NCBI RefSeq assembly: GCF_022811605.1
Contig: NZ_CP094533.1
Coordinates: 2,852,001 to 2,916,000, forward strand
DNA length: 64,000 nt
Source: Agromyces soli
GTDB lineage: Bacteria; Actinomycetota; Actinomycetes; Actinomycetales; Microbacteriaceae
Direction of reading: 5' to 3'
Below the pieces are notes generated by a model, which saw only the letters and a list, made by a program, of their open reading frames with translations, was not told the origin of the DNA and did not search any database. Position numbers and translations under genes: made by a program. Within the stretch, counting starts at the first letter, position 1; each line of letters starts with the position of its first letter. Below, piece by piece: positions 1 to 7,453 of the stretch.

Positions 1-1
1 G

Positions 2-409
2 CTCGAGCGCGTGCCCCCGCTCGGCACGAAGCCGCGCACCCAGTCCGGCGCCATCACGGCGGCCGCGGTCGAGGTGGCCGACTTCGTCGACGCGAAGTAC
101 CTGTGCGTCTTCACCGAGTCGGGCGATTCCGCGCGCCGCATGGCGCGCCTGCGCAGCGACATCCCGATCCTCGCGTTCACGCCGGATCAGGCCATCCGCC
201 GTCGCATGGCGCTCTACTGGGGCGTCGACACCTTCGTCGTCGAGCGCGTCACCCACACCGACCAGATGGTCGAGCAGGTCGACGAGGCGCTCGCGAAGTC
301 GGGTCGGGCCGAGGAGGGCGAGACGGTCGTCATCGTCTCCGGTTCCCCTCCCGGCATCCCCGGCACCACGAACGACGTGCGCGTGCACAAGGTCGGCGAG
401 GTCCTCTAA
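2..409 (+). CDS. pyk: Pyruvate kinase, C-terminal part (gene starts upstream of the window)
   Basis: About 135 residues of the C-terminal domain of pyruvate kinase, the enzyme that makes pyruvate and ATP from phosphoenolpyruvate and ADP. The reading frame is open from the first bases of the window, so the start and the catalytic barrel lie outside. Visible family features are the segment GAITAAAVEVADFVDAKYLC, the allosteric-domain run LRSDIPILAFTPDQAIRRRM, and the typical end ETVVIVSGSPPGIPGTTNDV followed by a short tail. Stop TAA at 407-409, followed closely by a strong hairpin terminator. Identification is firm; only the completeness is unknown. Confidence 0.93.
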   Translation, partial: LERVPPLGTKPRTQSGAITAAAVEVADFVDAKYLCVFTESGDSARRMARLRSDIPILAFTPDQAIRRRMALYWGVDTFVVERVTHTDQMVEQVDEALAKSGRAEEGETVVIVSGSPPGIPGTTNDVRVHKVGEVL

Positions 410-422
410 CCCCGACGGCGCT

Positions 423-455
423 GCGGCGGCCCGATCCCTCGGATCGGGCCGCCGC
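423..455 (+). terminator. Rho-independent-like terminator of pyk
   Basis: Perfect 15-bp stem: GCGGCGGCCCGATCC (423-437) pairs with GGATCGGGCCGCCGC (441-455) around a 3-base loop, 14 bases after the pyk stop. There is no U-tract, as usual for very GC-rich actinobacterial terminators. Confidence 0.75.
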
Positions 456-503
456 TGCACGCGCTGGACGCGATCGGCCCGCGGGCCATGCGAGGATGGC
501 GCC

Positions 504-971
504 GTGACCGTCGAGTTCGAGTGCGCCACCCGCATCGCGGCCCCGCCCGCGGCGGCGTTCGACGCCTCGTGCGACATCGACCTCCATCTCGAGTCGATGC
601 GCTCGAGCGGCGAGCGAGCGATCGCCGGCGTCACCTCAGGGCGCATCGGGCCGGGGGAGCAGGTCACCTGGCGCGCACGGCACTTCGGCGTCCGCTTCCG
701 GATGACGAGCCGGATCACGGCGTACGAGCGGCCGAGCCGATTCGTCGACGAGCAGCTTCGCGGACCGTTCGCGCTCTTCCGCCACGAGCACCGCTTCGAG
801 TCGCTCGAGGGCGGCACGCTGATGCGCGACCACGTGGTGTTCCGGGCGCCGTTCGGGCCGCTCGGGCGCCTCGTCGAGCCCGTGCTCCGCCGGCATCTGC
901 TGCGGCTCTTCGACGAGCGCAACCGGCACGTCGCCGCCGCCGCGGAACGCGCCGCCGCCGACCTCGACTGA
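504..971 (+). CDS. SRPBCC-fold (START/polyketide-cyclase-like) protein
   Basis: A 155-residue soluble protein. The N-terminus VEFECATRIAAPPAAAFDAS, then a strand-rich middle (VTWRARHFGVRFRMTSRITA) and a C-terminal amphipathic helix (RRHLLRLFDERNRHVAAAAE), match the SRPBCC helix-grip fold, which encloses a hydrophobic ligand cavity. Members next to or fused with TIGR01777 epimerases are annotated as cell-division-inhibitor-like, but no ligand or reaction can be read from the sequence. The GTG start at 504 is chosen because GAGGAT (492-497) lies six bases upstream, the same spacing as the other apparently leaderless genes here. It stands alone between the pyk terminator and an oppositely oriented tRNA. 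Confidence 0.75.
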   Translation: MTVEFECATRIAAPPAAAFDASCDIDLHLESMRSSGERAIAGVTSGRIGPGEQVTWRARHFGVRFRMTSRITAYERPSRFVDEQLRGPFALFRHEHRFESLEGGTLMRDHVVFRAPFGPLGRLVEPVLRRHLLRLFDERNRHVAAAAERAAADLD

Positions 972-1008
972 GCCGCGCGACGCGCCCGGCGGGCGGGCGG
1001 TCGCACAC

Positions 1009-1094
1009 TGGTGCCGGTGGTGGGGGTCGAACCCACACGCCCTTTCGGGCAAAGCATTTTGAGTGCTCCGCGTCTGCCATTCCGCCACACCGGC
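1009..1094 (-). tRNA. tRNA-Leu, anticodon CAA
   Basis: On the minus strand the 7-bp acceptor stem is GCCGGTG (1094-1088) paired with CACCGGC (1019-1013), followed by discriminator A and an encoded CCA (1011-1009). The anticodon stem GAGCA/TGCTT encloses the loop CTCAAAA, giving anticodon CAA, which reads TTG. A long variable arm (TGCCCGAAAGGGCG) is the class II mark of tRNA-Leu, and the T arm carries GGTTCGACC. Length is 86 bases with CCA. Confidence 0.97.
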
Positions 1095-1117
1095 CAGAGG
1101 CCTCGCTCAGAATACCG

Positions 1118-1123
1118 TAGGCT
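1118..1123 (+). promoter_or_regulatory. -10 element of pdtaR (leaderless)
   Basis: TAGGCT ends seven bases before the GTG start at 1131, so transcription should begin at or next to the start codon. No clear -35 hexamer. Confidence 0.55.
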
Positions 1124-1130
1124 TTCTGGC

Positions 1131-1736
1131 GTGACTGACACCGAATCAACCCAGCCCGCACCGCGTCGCGTGGTCGTGGCCGAAGACGAGTCGCTCATCC
1201 GCCTCGACATCGTCGAGATCCTGCGGGACAACGGCTACGAGGTCGTCGGCGAGGCGGGTGACGGCGAGACCGCCGTGCAGCTCGCCACGGAGCTGCGGCC
1301 CGACCTGGTCATCATGGACGTGAAGATGCCGCAGCTGGACGGCATCTCGGCCGCCGAGCGGCTCTCGAAGGGGCACATCGCCCCGGTCGTGCTGCTCACC
1401 GCGTTCAGCCAGAAGGAGCTCGTCGAGCGCGCCAGCGAGGCCGGTGCCCTCGCCTACGTCGTGAAGCCGTTCACCCCGAACGACCTGCTGCCCGCGATCG
1501 AGATCGCCCTGGCCCGCCACGCGCAGATCATCGCGCTCGAGGCTGAGGTCGGCGACCTCGTCGAGCGCTTCGAGACCCGCAAGCTCGTCGACCGCGCGAA
1601 GGGCCTGCTGAACGAGAAGATGGGCCTCACCGAGCCCGAGGCGTTCCGCTGGATCCAGAAGGCCTCGATGGACCGCCGCCTCACCATGCGCGATGTCTCG
1701 CAGGCGATCATCGAGCAGCTCTCCGCCAAGAAGTGA
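1131..1736 (+). CDS. pdtaR: ANTAR-domain response regulator (PdtaR-like transcription antiterminator)
   Basis: A 201-residue response regulator with an N-terminal receiver domain (about residues 14-130) and a C-terminal RNA-binding ANTAR domain. Receiver signatures are VVVAEDESLIR (acidic pocket), LVIMDVKMPQLDG (phosphoacceptor Asp) and YVVKPF (conserved Lys). The ANTAR helices include RKLVDRAKGLLNEKMGLTE and AFRWIQKASM. In Mycobacterium the orthologue Rv1626 is phosphorylated by the kinase PdtaS and acts on nascent transcripts; no histidine kinase lies nearby here, so the partner must be encoded elsewhere. The GTG start is set by the -10 seven bases upstream; an in-frame extension to 1011 would run through the tRNA and is rejected. 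The position upstream of polA matches mycobacterial order. Confidence 0.9.
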   Translation: MTDTESTQPAPRRVVVAEDESLIRLDIVEILRDNGYEVVGEAGDGETAVQLATELRPDLVIMDVKMPQLDGISAAERLSKGHIAPVVLLTAFSQKELVERASEAGALAYVVKPFTPNDLLPAIEIALARHAQIIALEAEVGDLVERFETRKLVDRAKGLLNEKMGLTEPEAFRWIQKASMDRRLTMRDVSQAIIEQLSAKK

Positions 1737-1779
1737 CGCCCGAACGCCCGGCCGACGGCCCGGCGTTCCCTCCGACTCA

Positions 1780-1814
1780 GGATGCCCCGCCGGCCGTGCG
1801 CCGACGGGGCATCC
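1780..1814 (+). terminator. Terminator after pdtaR
   Basis: Arms GGATGCCCCG (1780-1789) and CGGGGCATCC (1805-1814) pair perfectly; further C/G pairing inside extends the stem. It lies 43 bases after the pdtaR stop. Confidence 0.65.
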
Positions 1815-1879
1815 GCCGTTTCCCGGTGCACGCCGCTGCGCCGCGCGGACGACGGACGTCGGGTGTCGGCGGCCGCTTG

Positions 1880-1885
1880 TAGGCT
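1880..1885 (+). promoter_or_regulatory. -10 element of polA (leaderless)
   Basis: TAGGCT ends six bases before the GTG start at 1892. Confidence 0.55.
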
Positions 1886-1891
1886 GTCCGA

Positions 1892-4570
1892 GTGACGGAC
1901 GCAGCAAAGCCCACCCTCCTCGTCGTCGACGGCCACTCGCTGGCCTTCCGAGCCTTCTACGCCCTGCCGGTCGACAGCTTCCAGACCCGTGACGGGCAGC
2001 ACACGAACGCCATCCACGGCTTCCTCTCGATGCTGCTCCTGCTGCTGCAGAACGAGAAGCCGACGCACCTGGCCGTCGCCTTCGACAAGTCGCGGGTCTC
2101 GTTCCGCACCCGCGAGTACGAGGAGTACAAGGGCAACCGCGGCGAGACGCCGATCGAGTTCAAGGGGCAGGTGCCGATCCTGCAGGAGGCGCTGAAGGCC
2201 CTCAGCATCACGACGCTCGAGAAGGACGACTTCGAGGCCGACGACATCCTCGCGACGCTCGCCGCCCGGGGCCAGGCCGAGGGCTACCGCGTGCTGCTCG
2301 TCTCCGGCGACCGCGACACCATCCAGCTCGTGAACGACGACGTCACGCTGCTGTACCCGAACACCCAGGGCGTGTCGCAGCTGAAGCGCTACGACCCCGA
2401 GGCGGTCGTCGAGCGCTACGGCGTGCCGCCCCACCAGTACCCCGAGATCGCCGCGCTCGTCGGGGAGACGAGCGACAACCTGCCCGGCATCACGAAAGTC
2501 GGCGAGAAGACCGCGGTCAAGTGGCTGAAGCTCTACGGCGACCTGCAGGGCATCCTCGACCACATCGACGAGATCAAGGGCGTCGTCGGCGACAATCTGC
2601 GCCGCGAGCGCGAGAACGCGATCCGCAACCGCAAACTCAATCGGCTCGTCACCGACGTCGAGCTCGAGCTCGAGCTGGCCGATCTCGAGGCCCGACCGAT
2701 CGACGAAGACGCGGTGCACGAGCTCTTCGGCCGGCTCGAGTTCAAGACCCTGCTCGACCGCGTCATGAAGATCGCCCGCGGCGAGACGAACGGGGGCCCG
2801 CGCGCGGCCGCCGCACCGGTCGAGCGCGAGCCCGCCGTCGCGGCACCGACACCCGCGCGGCCCGTGGGCGAGGAGTTGGCGGCCTGGCTGCAGCAGGCGC
2901 AGCAGGCGGCGCCCGCGGGGCTCGGGCTGCACGTCGAGACCGCCGGCGGCGAGGTGGCGACGATCGGCATCGCCACGGCCGACTCGTCGATCGAGCTGCC
3001 GTGGCAGGCGGGGCGTGCCGAGTTCGGCCCCTTCGAGGCCTGGCTCGCGAGCGACGCGCCCAAGATCATGACCGACGCGAAGGCGCAGCTGAAGGCGCTC
3101 ATCCGCGGCGGGCTCTCCATCGACGGACTCGTCGTCGATCCGCTGCTCGCGGCCTGGCTCGTGCGACCGAACCTCACCGAGAAGAACCTGATCGAGCTCG
3201 TCGACCGGTACCTCGGCGAGACCGTGCCCGTCGGCGACCCCTCCCAGCTCGTCCCCGAAGAGGGCAGCGACTCCGGTGCGCCCGAGTTCGCCTGGTACAC
3301 GGTGCGGCTCGCCCCGCTCGTGCTCGCCGCGCTCGACGAAGGCCCGCGCCGCGTGCTGGCCGAGATCGAGATGCCGCTCGTCCCGGTGCTCGCCGCGATG
3401 GAGCTGCGCGGCGTCGCGGTCGATCACGACGCCCTCGCCGCGCTGTCGGCCGAACTGGGGGAGCGGGCCGCGGGGCTCGCCGCAGCGGCCTACGCCGAGA
3501 TCGGCCGCGAGGTGAACCTCGGCTCGCCGAAGCAGCTGCAGGAGGTGCTCTTCGACCAGCTGGGCATGCCGAAGACCCGTGCCACGAAGACGGGCTACAC
3601 GACCGACGCGGGAGCCCTCGCCGACCTCCAGGAGTCCAACCCGCATCCGTTCCTCGGTCTGCTCCTCGAGCACCGCGACGCCACGAAGCTCCGGCAGATC
3701 GTCGAGTCGCTCGACAAGTCCATCGCCGCCGACGCGCGCATCCACACCACGTACGGCCAGATCGGCGCGGCCACGGGCCGCATGTCGTCGAACGACCCGA
3801 ACCTGCAGAACATCCCGATCCGCACCGAAGACGGCCGCCGCATCCGCGTCGCGTTCCGTCACGGCGCCAAGTACACCGAGCTGCTGACGGCCGACTACTC
3901 GCAGATCGAGATGCGCATCATGGCGCACCTCTCCGGCGACGCCGGACTGATCGAGGCGTTCAACGCGGGCGAAGACCTGCACCGCTTCGTCGGCGCGCGC
4001 ATCTTCTCGGTCGACCCGGCCGACGTGACCCCGCTCATGCGCACCAAGGTCAAGGCGATGTCCTACGGTCTCGCGTACGGTCTCAGCGCCTTCGGCCTGT
4101 CCAAGCAGCTGCGCATCGACCGTTCCGAGGCGACGCAGCTGATGAAGGACTACTTCGAGCGTTTCGGCGCCGTGCGCGACTACCTCCGCGGCGTCGTCGA
4201 GCAGGCGAAGATCGACGGCTACACCGAGACGATCTTCGGTCGCCGCCGCCCGTTCCCCGATCTGAACAGCCCGAACCGGGTGCTGCGCGAGAACGCCGAG
4301 CGGGCCGCGCTCAACTCGCCGATCCAGGGCTCGGCCGCCGACATCATCAAGGTCGCCATGACCGGCATCGAACGCGACGCGCGCGAGCGCAGGCTCGCCT
4401 CGCGCATGCTGCTGCAGGTGCACGACGAGCTCATCTTCGAGGTCGCCGCCGGCGAGAGCGACGAGCTCGAGGGCATCGTGCGCACCCGCATGGCGAACGC
4501 GGCCGAGCTGCTCGTCCCCCTCGACGTGCAGGTCGGGCGCGGCGCGAACTGGGACGACGCCGCGCACTGA
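1892..4570 (+). CDS. polA: DNA polymerase I
   Basis: An 892-residue family A DNA polymerase that fills gaps in excision repair and removes RNA primers. The N-terminal 5'-3' exonuclease/flap nuclease (about 1-300) begins LLVVDGHSLAFRAFYAL and carries FEADDILATLA and GDRDTIQLV. The middle domain (about 310-480) is a proofreading-exonuclease fold in which the catalytic acidic residues appear lost, as in other actinobacterial Pol I. The polymerase domain has motif A (TADYSQIEMRIMAHLSGD, about residue 666), the finger-helix RTKVKAMSYGLAYG and motif C (LQVHDELIFE, about 843). The GTG start follows a -10 by six bases. Downstream uvrBAC makes this a DNA-repair neighbourhood. Confidence 0.97.
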   Translation: MTDAAKPTLLVVDGHSLAFRAFYALPVDSFQTRDGQHTNAIHGFLSMLLLLLQNEKPTHLAVAFDKSRVSFRTREYEEYKGNRGETPIEFKGQVPILQEALKALSITTLEKDDFEADDILATLAARGQAEGYRVLLVSGDRDTIQLVNDDVTLLYPNTQGVSQLKRYDPEAVVERYGVPPHQYPEIAALVGETSDNLPGITKVGEKTAVKWLKLYGDLQGILDHIDEIKGVVGDNLRRERENAIRNRKLNRLVTDVELELELADLEARPIDEDAVHELFGRLEFKTLLDRVMKIARGETNGGPRAAAAPVEREPAVAAPTPARPVGEELAAWLQQAQQAAPAGLGLHVETAGGEVATIGIATADSSIELPWQAGRAEFGPFEAWLASDAPKIMTDAKAQLKALIRGGLSIDGLVVDPLLAAWLVRPNLTEKNLIELVDRYLGETVPVGDPSQLVPEEGSDSGAPEFAWYTVRLAPLVLAALDEGPRRVLAEIEMPLVPVLAAMELRGVAVDHDALAALSAELGERAAGLAAAAYAEIGREVNLGSPKQLQEVLFDQLGMPKTRATKTGYTTDAGALADLQESNPHPFLGLLLEHRDATKLRQIVESLDKSIAADARIHTTYGQIGAATGRMSSNDPNLQNIPIRTEDGRRIRVAFRHGAKYTELLTADYSQIEMRIMAHLSGDAGLIEAFNAGEDLHRFVGARIFSVDPADVTPLMRTKVKAMSYGLAYGLSAFGLSKQLRIDRSEATQLMKDYFERFGAVRDYLRGVVEQAKIDGYTETIFGRRRPFPDLNSPNRVLRENAERAALNSPIQGSAADIIKVAMTGIERDARERRLASRMLLQVHDELIFEVAAGESDELEGIVRTRMANAAELLVPLDVQVGRGANWDDAAH

Positions 4571-4580
4571 GCCGCGCACG

Positions 4581-4610
4581 GCGACGCCCGGGCGCCCGTC
4601 CGGGTGTCGC
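4581..4610 (+). terminator. Terminator after polA
   Basis: GCGACGCCCGG (4581-4591) pairs with CCGGGTGTCGC (4600-4610), with one G-T pair, beginning 11 bases after the polA stop. Confidence 0.6.
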
Positions 4611-4637
4611 TGCCTGCGCGGTCGGCCGGGCGGCGGC

Positions 4638-4643
4638 TAGGCT
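4638..4643 (+). promoter_or_regulatory. -10 element of the DUF885 gene (leaderless)
   Basis: TAGGCT ends six bases before the ATG at 4650. Confidence 0.55.
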
Positions 4644-4649
4644 CGGCCC

Positions 4650-6317
4650 ATGGCAGAACGCGCGCAGACCGAGATCGATCGCCTCGCGGAGGGCTGGGTC
4701 GACACGCTCGTCGACCTCGACCCGACCGTCGGCACCTACATCGGCCGCACGGAGGCCGACGACCGGCTGCCCGACTACTCGCCGGCGGGCCACGAACGGG
4801 CGAGCGAGGCGACGCGGGCTGCGCTGTCCGCACTGCGGGCCGCGCCGGTCGCCGACGAGGTGGACCGGGTCACCCGCGACGACCTGGGCAGCGAGCTGGA
4901 GCTCGCGCTCGCGCGCGACGCCGCCGAGCTGCACCTTCGCGACCTGAACGTCATCGCGAGCCCGGCGCAGGAGATCCGCGAGGTGTTCGACCTGATGCCG
5001 ACCGCATCCGTCGACGACTGGTCACGGATCGCGACCCGCCTCGCCGCGGTGCCCGAGGCGATCGCCGGCTACGCCGAGACCCTGCGCGAGGGCATCCGCC
5101 GCGGGGTGGTGCCCGCCGTCCGCCAGGTGCGGGAGGTCGCCGCGCAGGCGCGCCGCACCGCGGCCAGCGACGGCTTCTTCGCGGACTTCGCGTCCTCGGC
5201 GAACGCCGACGGAGCCGCGTTGCCGGCTTCCCTGCAGCAGGACCTCGGGCGCGCGGCGGGCGCCGCGGCCGAGGCGTACCGCGGGCTCGCTGAGTTCCTC
5301 GAGGGCGAGCTTGCGCCGGCCGCTGGCCAGGCCGACGGGGTGGGCCGCGAGATCTACGCGCTGCAGTCCCGGCAGTTCCTCGGCGCGGTCGTCGACCTCG
5401 ACGAGACGTACGAGTGGGGCATCGAGGAGCTCGCCCGGATGGTCGCCGAGCAGGAGTCGATCGCGCGCGAGATCGTACCGGGCGGCGGGGTCCGCGAGGC
5501 GATCGCCGCGCTCGAGGCCGACCCGAGCCGCAAGCTCGTCGGCACCGAGGCGCTGCAGCGCTGGATGCAGGAGACGAGCGACCGCGCGGTGGCGGAGCTC
5601 GGCGCGAGCCAGTTCGACATCCCCGAGGAGATCCGCACCCTCGAGTGCATGATCGCGCCGACCCAGGAGGGCGGCATCTACTACACCGGTCCCACCGACG
5701 ACTTCTCCAGGCCCGGGCGGATGTGGTGGTCGGTGCCCGAGGGCGTCACCGAGTTCGACACCTGGCGCGAACTCACGACCGTCTACCACGAGGGCGTCCC
5801 GGGACACCACCTGCAGATCGGCCAGGCGGTCGTGAACCGCGGCACGCTGAACCTCTGGCGCCGGCAGCTGGCCGGCACCTCCGGGCACGCCGAGGGCTGG
5901 GCGCTCTACGCTGAGCGCCTCATGGAGGAGCTCGGCTACCTCGACGACCCGGCCGACCGGCTGGGCATGCTCGACGGGCAGCGGATGCGCGCGGCCCGGG
6001 TCGTGCTCGACATCGGCGTGCACCTCGGCAAGCAGCGCCTGGACGGCCAGGGCGTGTGGACCGGCGAGTACGCCTTCGAATTCATGGGGCGCAACGTCGC
6101 GATGAACGACGGCTTCGTCACCTTCGAGGTCAATCGGTACCTCGGCTGGCCGGGGCAGGCGCCGTCCTACAAGGTGGGGCAGCGCATCTGGGAGCAGCTG
6201 CGCGACGAGCTCCGCCGCCGCGAGGGCGCCGACTTCGACATCCGTCGCTTCCACAGTCGGGCGCTCGCGCTCGGCGGCGTCGGGCTCGACACCCTGCGTT
6301 CGGCACTGCTCGGGTGA
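4650..6317 (+). CDS. DUF885-family metallopeptidase-like protein
   Basis: A 555-residue soluble protein of the DUF885 family, which is distantly related to zinc metallopeptidases. The hallmark HEGVPGHHLQIG (about residues 380-391) supplies a His-Glu pair and further histidines for metal binding, and the downstream segment GHAEGWALYAERLMEELGYL contains the Glu that such families use as a further metal ligand. No signal peptide is seen, so it should act in the cytoplasm. Substrate is unknown. Its TGA overlaps the GTG start of the following epimerase, so the two are translationally coupled and may work together, although no shared pathway is known to me. Family assignment is confident, function is not. 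Confidence 0.85.
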   Translation: MAERAQTEIDRLAEGWVDTLVDLDPTVGTYIGRTEADDRLPDYSPAGHERASEATRAALSALRAAPVADEVDRVTRDDLGSELELALARDAAELHLRDLNVIASPAQEIREVFDLMPTASVDDWSRIATRLAAVPEAIAGYAETLREGIRRGVVPAVRQVREVAAQARRTAASDGFFADFASSANADGAALPASLQQDLGRAAGAAAEAYRGLAEFLEGELAPAAGQADGVGREIYALQSRQFLGAVVDLDETYEWGIEELARMVAEQESIAREIVPGGGVREAIAALEADPSRKLVGTEALQRWMQETSDRAVAELGASQFDIPEEIRTLECMIAPTQEGGIYYTGPTDDFSRPGRMWWSVPEGVTEFDTWRELTTVYHEGVPGHHLQIGQAVVNRGTLNLWRRQLAGTSGHAEGWALYAERLMEELGYLDDPADRLGMLDGQRMRAARVVLDIGVHLGKQRLDGQGVWTGEYAFEFMGRNVAMNDGFVTFEVNRYLGWPGQAPSYKVGQRIWEQLRDELRRREGADFDIRRFHSRALALGGVGLDTLRSALLG

Positions 6318-7345
6318 CGGCCGAGCCCGGCCGCGGCGGCCGCGTCGTGATCGGGGGAGCGTCCGGCTTCCTCGGCCGGGCGCTCGTCGCGCGTGCGCGT
6401 CGCGCGGGCCGCGAGCTCCTGACCATCGGCCGGGGCGACGCCGACGTGGCGTGGCACGATGCCGACGGCATCGCGAGAGCGGTCGACGGCGCGGCGCTCG
6501 TGATCGGCCTCTCCGGCAGGAGCGTCGACTGCCGGTACACCGCGGCGAACCGCGCAGAGATCGTGCGCTCCCGGCTGGAGACCACCGCTGCGCTGCGCGC
6601 GGCGATCGGGCGGGCGGAGCACCCGCCCGCCGTCTGGGCGAACTCCTCGACCGCGACGATCTACCGGCACGCCGACGGTCGAGCCATGACCGAGGCGACG
6701 GGCGAGCACGGCGAGGGCTTCTCGGTCGCGGTCGCCGAGGCCTGGGAAGCCGAGCTCTTCGCCGGAGCGCTTCCCGGCACCCGACGGATCGCCCTGCGCA
6801 CGGCGATCGTGCTCGGTCGCGGCGGGGCGCTGGCACCGCTGGTCCGGCTGACCCGGCTCGGTCTGGGCGGGCCGCAGTACGACGGCCGCTGGCCGGTGTC
6901 GGCGGCGCGTCGAGCGGCCGGCACGGCCCATCGCTTCCGCCGGACGAGCGGGCGCCAGTGGTTCAGCTGGATCCACCTCGACGACGTGGTCCGGGCGATC
7001 GACTTCCTCGAGCTGCACCCGCTCGATGGCCCGGTGAACCTGAGCTCGCCGAACCCGGTGCAGAACCGGGAGCTGATGGCGACCCTTCGCCGCGTCGTCG
7101 GCATCCCCTTCGGCGCCCCGCAGCCGCGCTGGCTGCTCGAGCTCGGTGCCGCGATGATCGGCACCGAGACCGAGCTGGTCCTGAAGAGCCGGCGGGTGCT
7201 GCCCGAGCGGCTCGAGGCATCCGGCTTCCGATTCGCGTTTCCCGAGCTCGAGCCGGCGCTGCGCTCGATCGTGCGGGGCCCGGTGCGCCGGTCGCGCTGG
7301 GGGAGCGAGGCGCTCGCATTGCCCCGCTCATCCGAAATCGGTTAG
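6314..7345 (+). CDS. TIGR01777/YfcH-type NAD(P)-binding epimerase-like protein with C-terminal DUF1731
   Basis: A 343-residue short-chain dehydrogenase/reductase-like protein. The Rossmann loop is VVIGGASGFLGRAL near the N-terminus; ANSSTATIYRHAD corresponds to the Ser/Tyr region of the extended SDR fold, and WFSWIHLDDVVRAIDF and GPVNLSSPNPVQNREL are typical of TIGR01777. The end (GAAMIGTETELVLKSRRVLP) is DUF1731. The physiological substrate of this family is unknown; some members are called cell-division inhibitors by weak similarity. The GTG start at 6314 overlaps the DUF885 stop (GTGA). A low-similarity insert around residues 195-215 is rich in Arg and Ala. Its TAG stop doubles as part of the rpsA promoter. 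Confidence 0.82.
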   Translation: MTAEPGRGGRVVIGGASGFLGRALVARARRAGRELLTIGRGDADVAWHDADGIARAVDGAALVIGLSGRSVDCRYTAANRAEIVRSRLETTAALRAAIGRAEHPPAVWANSSTATIYRHADGRAMTEATGEHGEGFSVAVAEAWEAELFAGALPGTRRIALRTAIVLGRGGALAPLVRLTRLGLGGPQYDGRWPVSAARRAAGTAHRFRRTSGRQWFSWIHLDDVVRAIDFLELHPLDGPVNLSSPNPVQNRELMATLRRVVGIPFGAPQPRWLLELGAAMIGTETELVLKSRRVLPERLEASGFRFAFPELEPALRSIVRGPVRRSRWGSEALALPRSSEIG

Positions 7346-7348
7346 GAT
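7319..7348 (+). promoter_or_regulatory. rpsA promoter
   Basis: TTGCCC (7319-7324) and TAGGAT (7343-7348) are separated by 18 bases. The first three bases of the -10 are the TAG stop of the upstream epimerase. The start of transcription would be near 7355, inside the palindrome described next. Confidence 0.6.
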
Positions 7349-7351
7349 GGG

Positions 7352-7369
7352 ATGTCACTCGTGTGACAT
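7352..7369. promoter_or_regulatory. Perfect inverted repeat at the predicted rpsA transcription start
   Basis: ATGTCAC (7352-7358) and GTGACAT (7363-7369) are perfect inverted repeats around TCGT. The position, about 4-21 bases after the -10, suits an operator that blocks initiation or a hairpin at the 5' end of the rpsA mRNA. The regulator is not identifiable from sequence. Confidence 0.5.
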
Positions 7370-7453
7370 TCCTGTCCGCATGCCCATCGCGGAACACACA
7401 CACGCTCTACCTTCGCGACGGGCCCGATATTGTCCATTCGGAGCATTTACTTC

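Noticed and set aside
1009-1094. tRNA-Leu as an integration site for a mobile element
   Set aside because: Both sides are core genes, with no integrase, no direct repeat of the tRNA 3' end and no change in composition.
1454-4579. Minus-strand open frame of about 1040 codons opposite polA
   Set aside because: Same artefact; polA motifs are unambiguous on the other strand.
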